Positions 33,351 through 42,185 of a stretch of DNA of 52,555 nucleotides are shown here, in pieces. The stretch spans positions 1 to 52,555 of the forward strand of contig CAZJUQ010000012.1 in NCBI GenBank assembly GCA_964549335.1, given 5' to 3'. This DNA is from Sulfidibacterium sp964549335 (GTDB taxonomy: Bacteria > Bacteroidota > Bacteroidia > Bacteroidales > F082). Every line of letters starts with the position of its first letter. Position 1 is the first letter of the stretch. Under the pieces are notes generated by a model. The model was not told the DNA's origin. It did not search any database and was given only the letters and a program-made list of their open reading frames with translations. Made by a program: the position numbers and the translations under genes.

Positions 33351-36300
33351 ATGTTAAATAAAATAATAAAATTCTTTTTGGAAAACAAATTGGTTACCTT
33401 TCTGTTGCTTGCAGTATTAATGGCATGGGGGGTAATAACCTCGCCTTTCGGTTGGGATACCGGCTTTTTGCCGCACGATCCCGTTCCGGTGGATGCCATT
33501 CCCGACATAGGCGAAAACCAGCAAATTGTTTATACCGAATGGCCAGGACGTTCGCCGCAAGATGTGGAAGATCAAATTTCGTATCCCTTAACCACGGCTC
33601 TGTTGGGTATTCCGGGTGTGAAAACAATAAGGAGCAATTCCATTTTCGGAGTTTCGAGCATTTACATAATTTTTAACGACGATGTTGAATTTTACTGGAG
33701 TCGTAGCCGTATTTTGGAGAAACTGAACTCCTTACCCCCGGGAACGCTACCTCCGGAGGTTAACCCCGCCTTAGGACCCGACGCAACAGCATTGGGACAG
33801 GTTTTTTGGTACACTCTCGAAGGCAGGGACGACAAGGGAAAACCTGCAGGTGGTTGGGACCCGCAAGAACTGCGCTCAATACAGGATTTTTATGTGAAAT
33901 ATGCTTTGACATCGGTTGACGGCGTTTCCGAAGTGGCCTCCATAGGAGGATTTGTAAAAGAGTATCAAATAGATATCGACCCTGTTGCCATGAAAGAGTA
34001 TGGTGTTGACATAGCCCGTATTATTGATGCGGTAAAAAGGTCGAACCTCGATATAGGTGCAAGAACCATTGAATTTAACAAGGCGGAGTATGTGATTCGT
34101 TCGTTGGGATATGTAAAATCTTTGGACGACCTTGAAAAATCGGTGGTTGCTGTTAACAACAATGTTCCGGTACGCATAAAAGATGTGGCGCATGTTGGTT
34201 TAGGGCCGGCATCACGCCGCGGTGGTTTGGATAAAGGCGGTGCCCCAGCCGTCGGAGGGGTTGTTGTGGCTCGTTACGGCGCAAATCCCTTGAAAGTGAT
34301 AAATAAAGTAAAAGAGAAGATTGAAGAGATAGAGGCCGGCTTGCCGGTCAAAACCCTTCCCGGAGGTTCAACATCCAAAGTGACGATTGTACCCTTTTAT
34401 GACCGTTCGGGTTTAATTTACGAAACTCTCGGCACTCTCGAAGAGGCATTGTCGCTTGAGGTGTTGATAAGTGTTTTGGTAGTCTTGATTATGGTTTTTA
34501 ATCTGCGTGCATCATTCCTTATTTCAAGCCTGTTGCCGGCAGGTGTGTTAATGACGTTTATAGCAATGCGTAAGTTTGGTGTTGATGCTAATATTGTCGC
34601 TCTTTCGGGCATCGCCATTGCTATTGGCGTTATGGTGGATGTGGGGGTGGTTTTTACCGAAAACATTATCCGCCACACCTCCATGCCCGAAAACAGAGAC
34701 GCCCGTGGCGACAAATTAAAGAACATTATTTACAATGCTACCGTGGAAGTTGCTCCCGCCGTGCTGACTGCAATCGCAACAACGGTAATAAGTTTTATGC
34801 CCGTATTTGCCTTGCAGGCCGCCGAAGGCAAGCTGTTCAGACCCTTGGCTTTTACAAAAACATTTGTTATGTTAGCTGCCCTCTTTACGGGTTTGATTGT
34901 TATTCCCGCTCTTGCACATATTGTTTTTTCCGTCAATTTCAACGGAAAAAAAATAAGGCGATATTCCAATATTCTACTTGCGGCCGGAGGTGTTGCAATA
35001 ATTGTTTTGGGCAATTATTTCACCGGAGTAATTGTAATTTTACTTGCCGCTAATAATTTTTTCAGCCATTTGTGGAAATGGAAAAACAAAAATCTCTCTT
35101 CGTACATTAATGTTATCCTGATTTTATTATTGGTTGTCAAAATGTTATCCTCTGAGTGGATGCCGCTCGGGGCACAGTACAGCGAATTTGTAAATACCGT
35201 TTTCGTAACTGCGGTTGTGGCTGTTATCCTCGGATTTTTATTGATGATAATTAATATTTATCCGCGTATCTTGACTTGGGCATTAAACAATAAGTGGAAA
35301 TTTTTATCACTTCCTGTTTTTATTGTTTTGTTCGGAATGGCGGTGTGGCAAGGCGTTGATAAGATTTCCGGTTTTATGCCCCGGTTTATTACCGAAACCA
35401 AATCGTGGCAAACCATAGAGAGTGTTTTTCCGGGGATAGGCAAAGAGTTTATGCCTGCACTCAACGAAGGCTCCTTCTTACTGATGCCAACCACAATGCC
35501 CCATTCGGGTGTTGAAGAAAATATTGAAGTCATACAATTGCTTGATAAAAAGGTGAATAGCATTCCCGAAGTTCAAAATGTTGTGGGTAAATGGGGAAGG
35601 GTAAATTCCGCCTTGGACCCTGCACCTGTTTCAATGTTCGAAAACATAATTAATTACAAACCCGAATATATTTTAGACAAAAACGGGCACCGGTTGCGTT
35701 TTAAAACCGGTAACGACGGTGCGTATATTCTAAAAGACGGCACAAAATACAATCCCTTGGAGGGTTACAAGGTTATTGAGAAAGAGATGTTAATTCCCGA
35801 TAAAGAGGGAGAATATTTCCGTCAATGGCGCGATAATATTCATACTCCCGATGATATATGGAACGAAATTGTTGCCAATTCGCAAATACCGGGATTAACA
35901 TCGGCACCGAAATTACAGCCTATACAAACCCGTTTGATAATGTTATCAACGGGAATGAGGGCACCAATGGGAATCAAGATTTTCGGCCCCGATTTGGAAA
36001 GCATCGAGAAAGCCGGAATGCAAATTGAAACTTTATTGAAAAATGTCAAAGGTGTTTCAAAGATGTCGGTTTTTGCCGACAGGGTGGTAGGCAAACCTTA
36101 TTTGGAAATTCATATCGACCGGGATGCCATTGCACGGTACGGTTTAACCGTAAAAGATTTTCAGAATTATCTGAGTGTTGCCGTGGGAGGGATGCCACTC
36201 ACTTATACGGTAGAGGGTCGTGAACGATACCCCGTTCGTGTGCGTTATGCCCGTGAATTCAGAGATAATCCCGGAGATTTAAAAAAGTTGTTAATACCCA

Positions 36301-37145
36301 CACCTTCGGGTGTGCAAATTCCTTTGGGTGAATTGGCCTCTCTGGAATATACCCGTGGCCCCCAAATGATAAAAAGCGAAAACACCTTTCTTGTAAGTTA
36401 TGTTATTTTCGATAAAAGGGAAGGTTTTGCCGAAGTGGACGTTGTAGAAAATGCACAAAAATATTTAAAAGAAAAAATAAAATCCGGCCAATTGGTATTA
36501 CCTCCAGGAGTAAGTTATAAGTTTACCGGAGATTACGAAAATCAAGTAAGAGCTGTAAAACGCCTTATTATTGTTATTCCTGTTGCCCTTCTCTCGGTTT
36601 TCCTGATTTTGTATTTCCGGTTTCGCTCGGCAACCGGTGCCATGCTTGTTTTTTCGGGGATTGTCGTTGCTTTTTCGGGTGGATTTATTATGCTTTGGCT
36701 GTACGCTCAACCTTGGTTTATGAATTTCTCGGCGGGAGGCATTCATCTGCGAAATCTTTTTCAAATTCATACCGTAAATCTAAGTGTTGCCGTTTGGGTG
36801 GGTTTTATAGCGTTGTTTGGTATTGCTACCGACGACGGCGTGCTGATTAGTACATATATCAAACAATTAATCGAAGAAAAATCTCCCGGTTCGGTTTCCG
36901 AAATACGTGCAATAATAGTTGAAGCCGGAAAAAAACGTATTCGCCCCGCAATAATGACTACGGCCACAACCCTGTTGGCACTCCTGCCGGTTCTTACTTC
37001 AACGGGAAAGGGTGCCGACATAATGGTACCTATGGCAATTCCGATTTTCGGTGGTATGACAATAGCCGTTTTGACGGTTTTTGTGGTGCCAGTTTTATAC
37101 GGTATGTGGAAAGAGAGAGAGTTTGTAAACGGAAAAAAACAGTAA
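33351..37145 (+). CDS. cusA: CusA-type Cu(I)/Ag(I) RND efflux pump with extra membrane segments
   Basis: The 1264-residue heavy-metal RND pump is about 215 residues longer than E. coli CusA (1047). The TM4 motif is GIAIAIGVMVDVGVVFTEN (D430, E437), the form of monovalent-cation pumps. Residues M712 (FLLM), M762 (APVSM) and M864 (RLIM) align with the CusA triad M573/M623/M672, with the same 50-residue spacing between the first two. Between TM6 and TM7 (about 530-650) lie roughly four additional hydrophobic segments, and a periplasmic insertion of about 50 residues follows M762. The ATG at 33351 is chosen because the TTG at 33297 gives an unneeded extension. The outer-membrane partner gene starts 2 bp after its stop. 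Confidence 0.92.
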   Translation: MLNKIIKFFLENKLVTFLLLAVLMAWGVITSPFGWDTGFLPHDPVPVDAIPDIGENQQIVYTEWPGRSPQDVEDQISYPLTTALLGIPGVKTIRSNSIFGVSSIYIIFNDDVEFYWSRSRILEKLNSLPPGTLPPEVNPALGPDATALGQVFWYTLEGRDDKGKPAGGWDPQELRSIQDFYVKYALTSVDGVSEVASIGGFVKEYQIDIDPVAMKEYGVDIARIIDAVKRSNLDIGARTIEFNKAEYVIRSLGYVKSLDDLEKSVVAVNNNVPVRIKDVAHVGLGPASRRGGLDKGGAPAVGGVVVARYGANPLKVINKVKEKIEEIEAGLPVKTLPGGSTSKVTIVPFYDRSGLIYETLGTLEEALSLEVLISVLVVLIMVFNLRASFLISSLLPAGVLMTFIAMRKFGVDANIVALSGIAIAIGVMVDVGVVFTENIIRHTSMPENRDARGDKLKNIIYNATVEVAPAVLTAIATTVISFMPVFALQAAEGKLFRPLAFTKTFVMLAALFTGLIVIPALAHIVFSVNFNGKKIRRYSNILLAAGGVAIIVLGNYFTGVIVILLAANNFFSHLWKWKNKNLSSYINVILILLLVVKMLSSEWMPLGAQYSEFVNTVFVTAVVAVILGFLLMIINIYPRILTWALNNKWKFLSLPVFIVLFGMAVWQGVDKISGFMPRFITETKSWQTIESVFPGIGKEFMPALNEGSFLLMPTTMPHSGVEENIEVIQLLDKKVNSIPEVQNVVGKWGRVNSALDPAPVSMFENIINYKPEYILDKNGHRLRFKTGNDGAYILKDGTKYNPLEGYKVIEKEMLIPDKEGEYFRQWRDNIHTPDDIWNEIVANSQIPGLTSAPKLQPIQTRLIMLSTGMRAPMGIKIFGPDLESIEKAGMQIETLLKNVKGVSKMSVFADRVVGKPYLEIHIDRDAIARYGLTVKDFQNYLSVAVGGMPLTYTVEGRERYPVRVRYAREFRDNPGDLKKLLIPTPSGVQIPLGELASLEYTRGPQMIKSENTFLVSYVIFDKREGFAEVDVVENAQKYLKEKIKSGQLVLPPGVSYKFTGDYENQVRAVKRLIIVIPVALLSVFLILYFRFRSATGAMLVFSGIVVAFSGGFIMLWLYAQPWFMNFSAGGIHLRNLFQIHTVNLSVAVWVGFIALFGIATDDGVLISTYIKQLIEEKSPGSVSEIRAIIVEAGKKRIRPAIMTTATTLLALLPVLTSTGKGADIMVPMAIPIFGGMTIAVLTVFVVPVLYGMWKEREFVNGKKQ

Positions 37146-37147
37146 AA

Positions 37148-38377
37148 ATGAACTACAAAATATTTATATGTATTGCTTTAATGTTTGCCGGAAACGGTTT
37201 GTTTGCACAAAACAAATTAAACGAATATCTCGAAACGGCAGCCCGTAACAATCCTGCTCTAAAAGCAAAATTTAACGACTATAACGCAACACTTGAAAAA
37301 ATACCTCAAGCCGGTGCCTTGCCCGACCCGCAATTGACTTTCGGATATTTTATTATGCCCGTGGAAACAAAAAACGGTCCGCAAAGGGCAAAAATATCTT
37401 TTACACAGATGTTCCCTTGGTTCGGAACATTGAACAACAGAAAAAATATTTACATATCGGTGGCAAAATCGAAATACGAAGATTTTGAAGAGGCAAAATC
37501 AAAACTCTTTTTTGATGTGAAATCAACATACTACGATTTGTATTTTATAAAAAAAAGCATTGATATTACTATCGAAAATATTGCCCTTCTTGAAAAGTTC
37601 AAACGCTTGGCTCTTATAAAAATCGAAGCGGGAACGGCTTCCGCCGTTGATGAACTCAGAGTGGAATTGGAACAAAACGATTTGGAAAACGATTTGGCTT
37701 TGCTCAAAGACAAATGGTATGTTAATAAGGTGAAGTTCAATAATCTGTTGAATGTTGCCGCCGGAAGCCATGTCGAAATACCCGGTACCGTACCCGGAAC
37801 AAATTTAAAATATTCAAAACGGGAAATAATGGATACCCTTGCCGTTAATAACCACTTGATAAAAAGTTTGGATTTAATTAAAGAGAGTTTTGTTTTCAAA
37901 GAAAAACAGGGCAAAAAACAAGGTTCTCCGGATATTTTTGCGGGTTTCGATTATTCCGCTGTCGGAAAACAGGATATATCGTCAGGTACGGGAAAAGATG
38001 CTTTGATGCTGAAAGTTGGCATTACAATTCCTTTGTACCGGAAAAAATATTCGGCAATGGTAAAAGAAGCGGTAATTCAACAACAAATAGTCAACGACAG
38101 AAAGTTTGACAAAACAAATATGTTAAACACCTTATTCGAAAAGGTTTACTCTGAATATTCCGATGCCGTACGCAGAATAGAATTGTATAAAAAACAGAGC
38201 ATAATTGCGGCAAGGGCAATAAAACTGCTTGAAAACGAATATGCAAACAGCGGTTACGATTTTGTGGAAATTTTGAGAATGGAAAGAAAAGCACTTAAAT
38301 ATTCTCTCGAACTGGAAAAAGCACGGGCGGATAAACAAGTTGCCATTGCTTTTATTAATTACTTGATGGGAATGTAA
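37148..38377 (+). CDS. cusC: CusC-type TolC-family outer-membrane factor
   Basis: The 409-residue protein has a signal peptide (about 1-20, ending LFAQ) and two TolC/OEP repeats of long amphipathic helices: LNEYLETAARNNPALKAKFND near residue 23 and a second half starting about 230. The block AGALPDPQLTFGYFIMPVETKNGPQRAKISFTQMFPWFG is split over about residues 56-94. It is typical of OEPs that go with CusA/CusB. It should form the trimeric outer-membrane exit duct for the second pump. It starts 2 bp after the cusA stop, so the genes are co-translated. Unlike pump 1, this outer-membrane factor is a separate gene. Confidence 0.9.
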   Translation: MNYKIFICIALMFAGNGLFAQNKLNEYLETAARNNPALKAKFNDYNATLEKIPQAGALPDPQLTFGYFIMPVETKNGPQRAKISFTQMFPWFGTLNNRKNIYISVAKSKYEDFEEAKSKLFFDVKSTYYDLYFIKKSIDITIENIALLEKFKRLALIKIEAGTASAVDELRVELEQNDLENDLALLKDKWYVNKVKFNNLLNVAAGSHVEIPGTVPGTNLKYSKREIMDTLAVNNHLIKSLDLIKESFVFKEKQGKKQGSPDIFAGFDYSAVGKQDISSGTGKDALMLKVGITIPLYRKKYSAMVKEAVIQQQIVNDRKFDKTNMLNTLFEKVYSEYSDAVRRIELYKKQSIIAARAIKLLENEYANSGYDFVEILRMERKALKYSLELEKARADKQVAIAFINYLMGM

Positions 38378-38415
38378 AACTCATCGCATTATTCAAACAT
38401 TACAACAAGAGTATT

Positions 38416-40230
38416 ATGAAAATAAAAAATTTAAAAACAGGGAAGAAAGAGTTAATTATAATCGTTGTATCGGTGATATTGGGAATAGCCCTGGGTTTTA
38501 TATTTCAGGAGGGCAACACCGTTACCGTAAACAAAGATACCGGAACGGCAAGTGAAAAACAGACCCTGTGGACATGCTCAATGCACCCGCAAATACGACA
38601 GCACGAGCCGGGAAATTGCCCCATATGCGGTATGGAGCTTATCCCCGTAAATGAGGTAAATGTTGAAAAAAGCGGGAGCGAAAATGTGGTTGTCATGACC
38701 GAAAGTGCTATGAAACTCGCAGAAGTTCAAACATACATCGTTAAAAAAGGAATCCCCGTTAAACTTGTCTATTTGCCAGGAAAAATATTGCCCGACGAAA
38801 GAAATATTGCAGTTTTAACAGCCCGTTTCGGCGGCAGGATAGAAAAGTTATATGTTAATTATACAGGTCAATATGTACGCAAAGGAGAAAAATTGGCTTC
38901 ACTCTATTCTCCCGAATTGAATACTGCAAAACAGGAACTTTTGGATGCTGCGGCACATAAAAAAGAGAATCCCTCTTTTTATAAAGCAACAAGAAAAAAA
39001 TTAAAATTATGGGAATTAACCGCCAAACAGATAGACGCTTTTGAAAAAAACGAAACCCCCTCCCCGTATTTCGATATTTTGTCGCCGGTTTCGGGTACCG
39101 TTGTCCGCAAGGATGTTGCTGTGGGCGACTATCTTAAAGAGGGCTCCGCCCTGTTTGGCGTTGTCGATTTGTCTCAAGTTTGGATAGAATTTGACGCTTA
39201 CCAAAGCGATTTGCCGTGGATAAAAAAAGGCGACGAGATTTCTTTTACCACACAAGCTTTTCCCGGTAAATCTTTTTCGGGAAAAGTATCTTTTATCGAT
39301 CCTTTTATCGACAGTTATACACGTGTGGCAAAAGTCAGGGTTGAAATGGATAATCCCGGCATGAAATTTAAACCGGGAATGTTTGTCAGCGGTGTTTTGA
39401 AATCGAAAATTGCAGGAAAAACAAAACCGTTATTGATACCTAAAACATCCGTTTTATGGACGGGAAAAAGATCTGTTGTTTATGTAAAAATTCCTGACGG
39501 AAAATCAACATCGTTTGTTTACAGGGAAATATCCTTAGGTGCCGAAGCGGGCGATTTTTACATTGTTGAAAGCGGTTTGCACCAAGGCGAAGAGATTGCT
39601 TCGAACGGAGTGTTTCGAATTGATGCTTCGGCACAATTGTCGGGAAAACCTAGCATGATGAATCCGGAAGGAGGTAAAACCGGCACTATGCCGGGAATGA
39701 ATATGGGGGATACGGATGTGAAAAATCCTGTAATAAACAACGAAAATAAATTATTGATAACTGCCGATTCCATTAAGATACCGGACATTGTTTTAAAAAA
39801 ACACATTAAAACACTGGTAAAAACATATTTATCAATGAAAAACGCTTTTGTGGCGTCGAACGGAAAAGATGCTGAAAAAATAGCGGCTGAATTTTTAAAG
39901 CAGCTGAGTTACATTGATATATCGCTTGATAAAAATATGTACGGGGAGTGGTTGAAAATTTCGCAAGACTTGAAAAACAATTTGAAAGAAATAATAGAGG
40001 AGAAAAACATCGACATGAAACGCAGCCGGTTCGGTATTGTTTCGAATTTAATGGCGGAAGTAATAGAGAGTTCAGGACATTATACGGGAAGTAAAATTTA
40101 TTTGGAGTATTGTCCGATGGCTTTTGATAACAAAGGAGCTTATTGGCTAAGCGATAAAAAAGAGATTGAAAATCCCTATTTCGGCGACAAAATGTTGCGA
40201 TGCGGAGAGGTGAAAAAAGAGTACAATTAA
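38416..40230 (+). CDS. cusB: CusB-type adaptor with heavy-metal-binding domain and DUF3347
   Basis: The 604-residue adaptor has an N-terminal membrane segment (about 14-32). A heavy-metal-binding domain follows with TCSMHPQIRQHEPGNCPICGM (about 54-74), a CxMHP...CPICGM metal site. The RND adaptor core comes next: the lipoyl part includes TARFGGRIEKLYVNYTGQYV, then a hairpin, then SPVSGTVVRKDVAVGDYL and a beta-barrel with FKPGMFVSGVL. The C-terminal 150 residues are DUF3347-like, with YCPMAFDNKGAYWLSDKKE and NPYFGDKMLRCGEV. It may collect periplasmic Cu(I)/Ag(I) and hand it to CusA, as shown for E. coli CusB methionines. The two added domains are common in Bacteroidota adaptors. Confidence 0.92.
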   Translation: MKIKNLKTGKKELIIIVVSVILGIALGFIFQEGNTVTVNKDTGTASEKQTLWTCSMHPQIRQHEPGNCPICGMELIPVNEVNVEKSGSENVVVMTESAMKLAEVQTYIVKKGIPVKLVYLPGKILPDERNIAVLTARFGGRIEKLYVNYTGQYVRKGEKLASLYSPELNTAKQELLDAAAHKKENPSFYKATRKKLKLWELTAKQIDAFEKNETPSPYFDILSPVSGTVVRKDVAVGDYLKEGSALFGVVDLSQVWIEFDAYQSDLPWIKKGDEISFTTQAFPGKSFSGKVSFIDPFIDSYTRVAKVRVEMDNPGMKFKPGMFVSGVLKSKIAGKTKPLLIPKTSVLWTGKRSVVYVKIPDGKSTSFVYREISLGAEAGDFYIVESGLHQGEEIASNGVFRIDASAQLSGKPSMMNPEGGKTGTMPGMNMGDTDVKNPVINNENKLLITADSIKIPDIVLKKHIKTLVKTYLSMKNAFVASNGKDAEKIAAEFLKQLSYIDISLDKNMYGEWLKISQDLKNNLKEIIEEKNIDMKRSRFGIVSNLMAEVIESSGHYTGSKIYLEYCPMAFDNKGAYWLSDKKEIENPYFGDKMLRCGEVKKEYN

Positions 40231-40253
40231 TGTTTAATTAAAATTTTAACAAA

Positions 40254-40493
40254 ATGAAAAAATCGATTTTAATTTTAGGAACCGCAATACTTTTAATTGC
40301 GGGAAGCGGCTTGCTGACAGGTTGTTGCGCAAACGGTAACAAAAAGACAAAAACGGAAAAAACCGTTACGGCGGAAAAATACCAATGTCCGATGAAATGC
40401 GAGGGCGAAAAAACATATTCGAAACCGGGTAAATGTCCCGTGTGCGGTATGAAATTGAAAAAAGTGGAAAAAACAAAAAACGGTGACAATTGA
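40254..40493 (+). CDS. Small lipoprotein with heavy-metal-binding motif
   Basis: The 79-residue product has a lipoprotein signal with lipobox LTGC (Cys about residue 24) and a Lys-rich linker. It then has a short heavy-metal-binding module, YQCPMKCEGEKTY followed by GKCPVCGMKLKKVEK. The CPMKC...CPVCGM pattern matches the domain on the neighbouring CusB. It lies 23 bp after cusB and ends the operon before a terminator. A likely role is a periplasmic metal buffer or donor to the pump; this rests on motif and context only. Confidence 0.8.
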   Translation: MKKSILILGTAILLIAGSGLLTGCCANGNKKTKTEKTVTAEKYQCPMKCEGEKTYSKPGKCPVCGMKLKKVEKTKNGDN

Positions 40494-40534
40494 GTTGATT
40501 TGATTGGCCGTTATTGAAAAAAACAGGCAAATCA

Positions 40535-40582
40535 CGAAAGAGCGGTGCAAATTAATTTGGTCTTACCGCTCTTTCGGTTTTT
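40535..40582 (+). terminator. Intrinsic terminator of the metal-efflux operon
   Basis: A perfect 12-bp stem, CGAAAGAGCGGT (40535-40546) and ACCGCTCTTTCG (40565-40576), with an 18-nt loop is followed by GTTTTTTC. Confidence 0.8.
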
Positions 40583-40673
40583 TCAGAAAAGAATAGCCGT
40601 TTCGGTTTTCGGGTATTGAAAGCATCCGGCATTTTATCCGTAAAACATAGCAATGCCGCTATTTTTGGGCATA

Positions 40674-40705
40674 TTGCGGGTTTAATTGTTTTTTTTATAT
40701 TTTTG
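40674..40705 (+). promoter_or_regulatory. Promoter TTG-N21-TATTTTTG of the surface-antigen-like gene
   Basis: TTG at 40674-40676, a 21-nt spacer and TATTTTTG at 40698-40705, then 26 nt to the ATG at 40732. Confidence 0.5.
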
Positions 40706-40731
40706 AACAATTGGATTAAAAAAATTTGCTT

Positions 40732-42132
40732 ATGAAAATTAAAAAATTTACCCTCTTGATTATTGCGGCATTTGTAACTTTCACCGTTACGGCGCAAAAT
40801 GCCGGCGATACGGCAAAAAATGATAAATCGGAAATAAAAAAGGGTTTTAATTTCGGGGTGTTACCTACCATTACTTACAATTCCGATCTCGGTTTTCAGT
40901 ACGGGGCATTGATAGATCTTTACAATTACGGCGACGGAAAAATATATCCCAAATATTACGAACGATACTATCTGGAATGGTCGAGGTTTACAAAAGGTTC
41001 GGGAATAAATAACTTTTCTTTCGAGTCGAACAGGCTGTTGCCGGGGCGCACACTATTTTTTGATGTTATGTATCGTCCCGACGACCAATATGATTTTTTG
41101 GGTTTCAACGGTTACGAAGCCGTTTATAACTCATCGTGGGAAAATCAGGATTCGGCAGGATACAGAACCCGTATGTTTTATAAAAACCAGACCAAAATGC
41201 TGAAAATAAAATTGGATATTTTGAGTCCGGTAAATAAAAATTTAAGTTGGGTTGCAGGAGCTATATTTTATAATTTTAATATCGACGAAGTTGACATTGA
41301 TAAATTTAACGAAGGCAAAAGCGATGCCGACAAATTACCGTCGAACGAAGAGCAACCGGGACTTTACAAACGTTATGCAGAGTGGACACTGATAGATTCG
41401 GCCAATGTTAACGGCGGGTCGTTGTTGGGGTTAAAAGCCGGGTTGGTTTACGATACGCGAAACAATTGGACACAGGCAACCAAAGGTATGTGGACGGAAT
41501 TTGTTTTGATGTATGTTCCTTCGTTTATCGGTTCGGCAAATGCAAGTTATATGAAAATGAGCATAGTGCACCGCCAATATTTTACAATTGTAAAAAGACG
41601 TCTCTCGTTTGCTTATAGAGTAGGGTATCAGGGATTGCTTTTCGGCGAGCAGCCCTTTTACATTCAACCTTATATGATGAATGTAACCATAAAAAACTCC
41701 ATGGAGACAGGACTCGGAGGAAACAAAACCCTTCGCGGAATACGTAGAAACAGGGTTGTGGGCGACGGTAAATTTTGGTTAAATGCCGAGTTTAGGTGGA
41801 GGTTTGTATATTTCGATTTGTTCAGACAACACTTTTACCTTTGCGCTAACGTTTTTACCGATGCAGGTATGATAGTGCAAAAAACCGGAGTGGAAAAAAG
41901 ATTTAACGAAGTAAAAAAGATACACCCCCTTACCGATACCCAATTTTGGGGCAAAGATTTTAAAGAGTCCGACTATTTCGATTTCGGAAGCGAAAAACCG
42001 CACGTTTCGTACGGAATGGGGTTGCGCATAGGAATGAATGAAAACTTTGTGGTAAGCGCCGATTACGGCCGTACCCTGAACGACCAAGACGGAAAATCGG
42101 GGTTTTACATAGGTTTGGGATATCTTTTTTAA
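40732..42132 (+). CDS. Outer-membrane beta-barrel protein, surface antigen (D15/BamA-like barrel)
   Basis: The 466-residue protein has a signal peptide (about 1-22, ending VTAQ) and a beta-barrel body. Features of the Omp85/D15 barrel include LLGLKAGLVYDTRNNWTQATKGMWTEF (about 222-248). LGGNKTLRGIRRNRVVGDGKFWLNAEFRW (about 326-354) resembles the RG-containing conserved loop of Omp85 proteins. The C-terminus ends in Phe (GYLF). No POTRA domains are present, so it is a barrel-only member, distinct from BamA. The function is unknown. It stands alone between the metal island and the ABC operon. Confidence 0.78.
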   Translation: MKIKKFTLLIIAAFVTFTVTAQNAGDTAKNDKSEIKKGFNFGVLPTITYNSDLGFQYGALIDLYNYGDGKIYPKYYERYYLEWSRFTKGSGINNFSFESNRLLPGRTLFFDVMYRPDDQYDFLGFNGYEAVYNSSWENQDSAGYRTRMFYKNQTKMLKIKLDILSPVNKNLSWVAGAIFYNFNIDEVDIDKFNEGKSDADKLPSNEEQPGLYKRYAEWTLIDSANVNGGSLLGLKAGLVYDTRNNWTQATKGMWTEFVLMYVPSFIGSANASYMKMSIVHRQYFTIVKRRLSFAYRVGYQGLLFGEQPFYIQPYMMNVTIKNSMETGLGGNKTLRGIRRNRVVGDGKFWLNAEFRWRFVYFDLFRQHFYLCANVFTDAGMIVQKTGVEKRFNEVKKIHPLTDTQFWGKDFKESDYFDFGSEKPHVSYGMGLRIGMNENFVVSADYGRTLNDQDGKSGFYIGLGYLF

Positions 42133-42150
42133 CCTCTTGTATTAAAATAA

Positions 42151-42180
42151 AAAAAACCCGCTTTTTAGGCGGGTTTTTTT
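42151..42180. terminator. Bidirectional intrinsic terminator
   Basis: A perfect 11-bp stem AAAAAACCCGC / GCGGGTTTTTT with a 7-nt loop and a T-run. It serves the barrel gene and the convergent ABC operon, whose last stop codon lies 6 bp to the right. Confidence 0.88.
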
Positions 42181-42185
42181 ATTGT

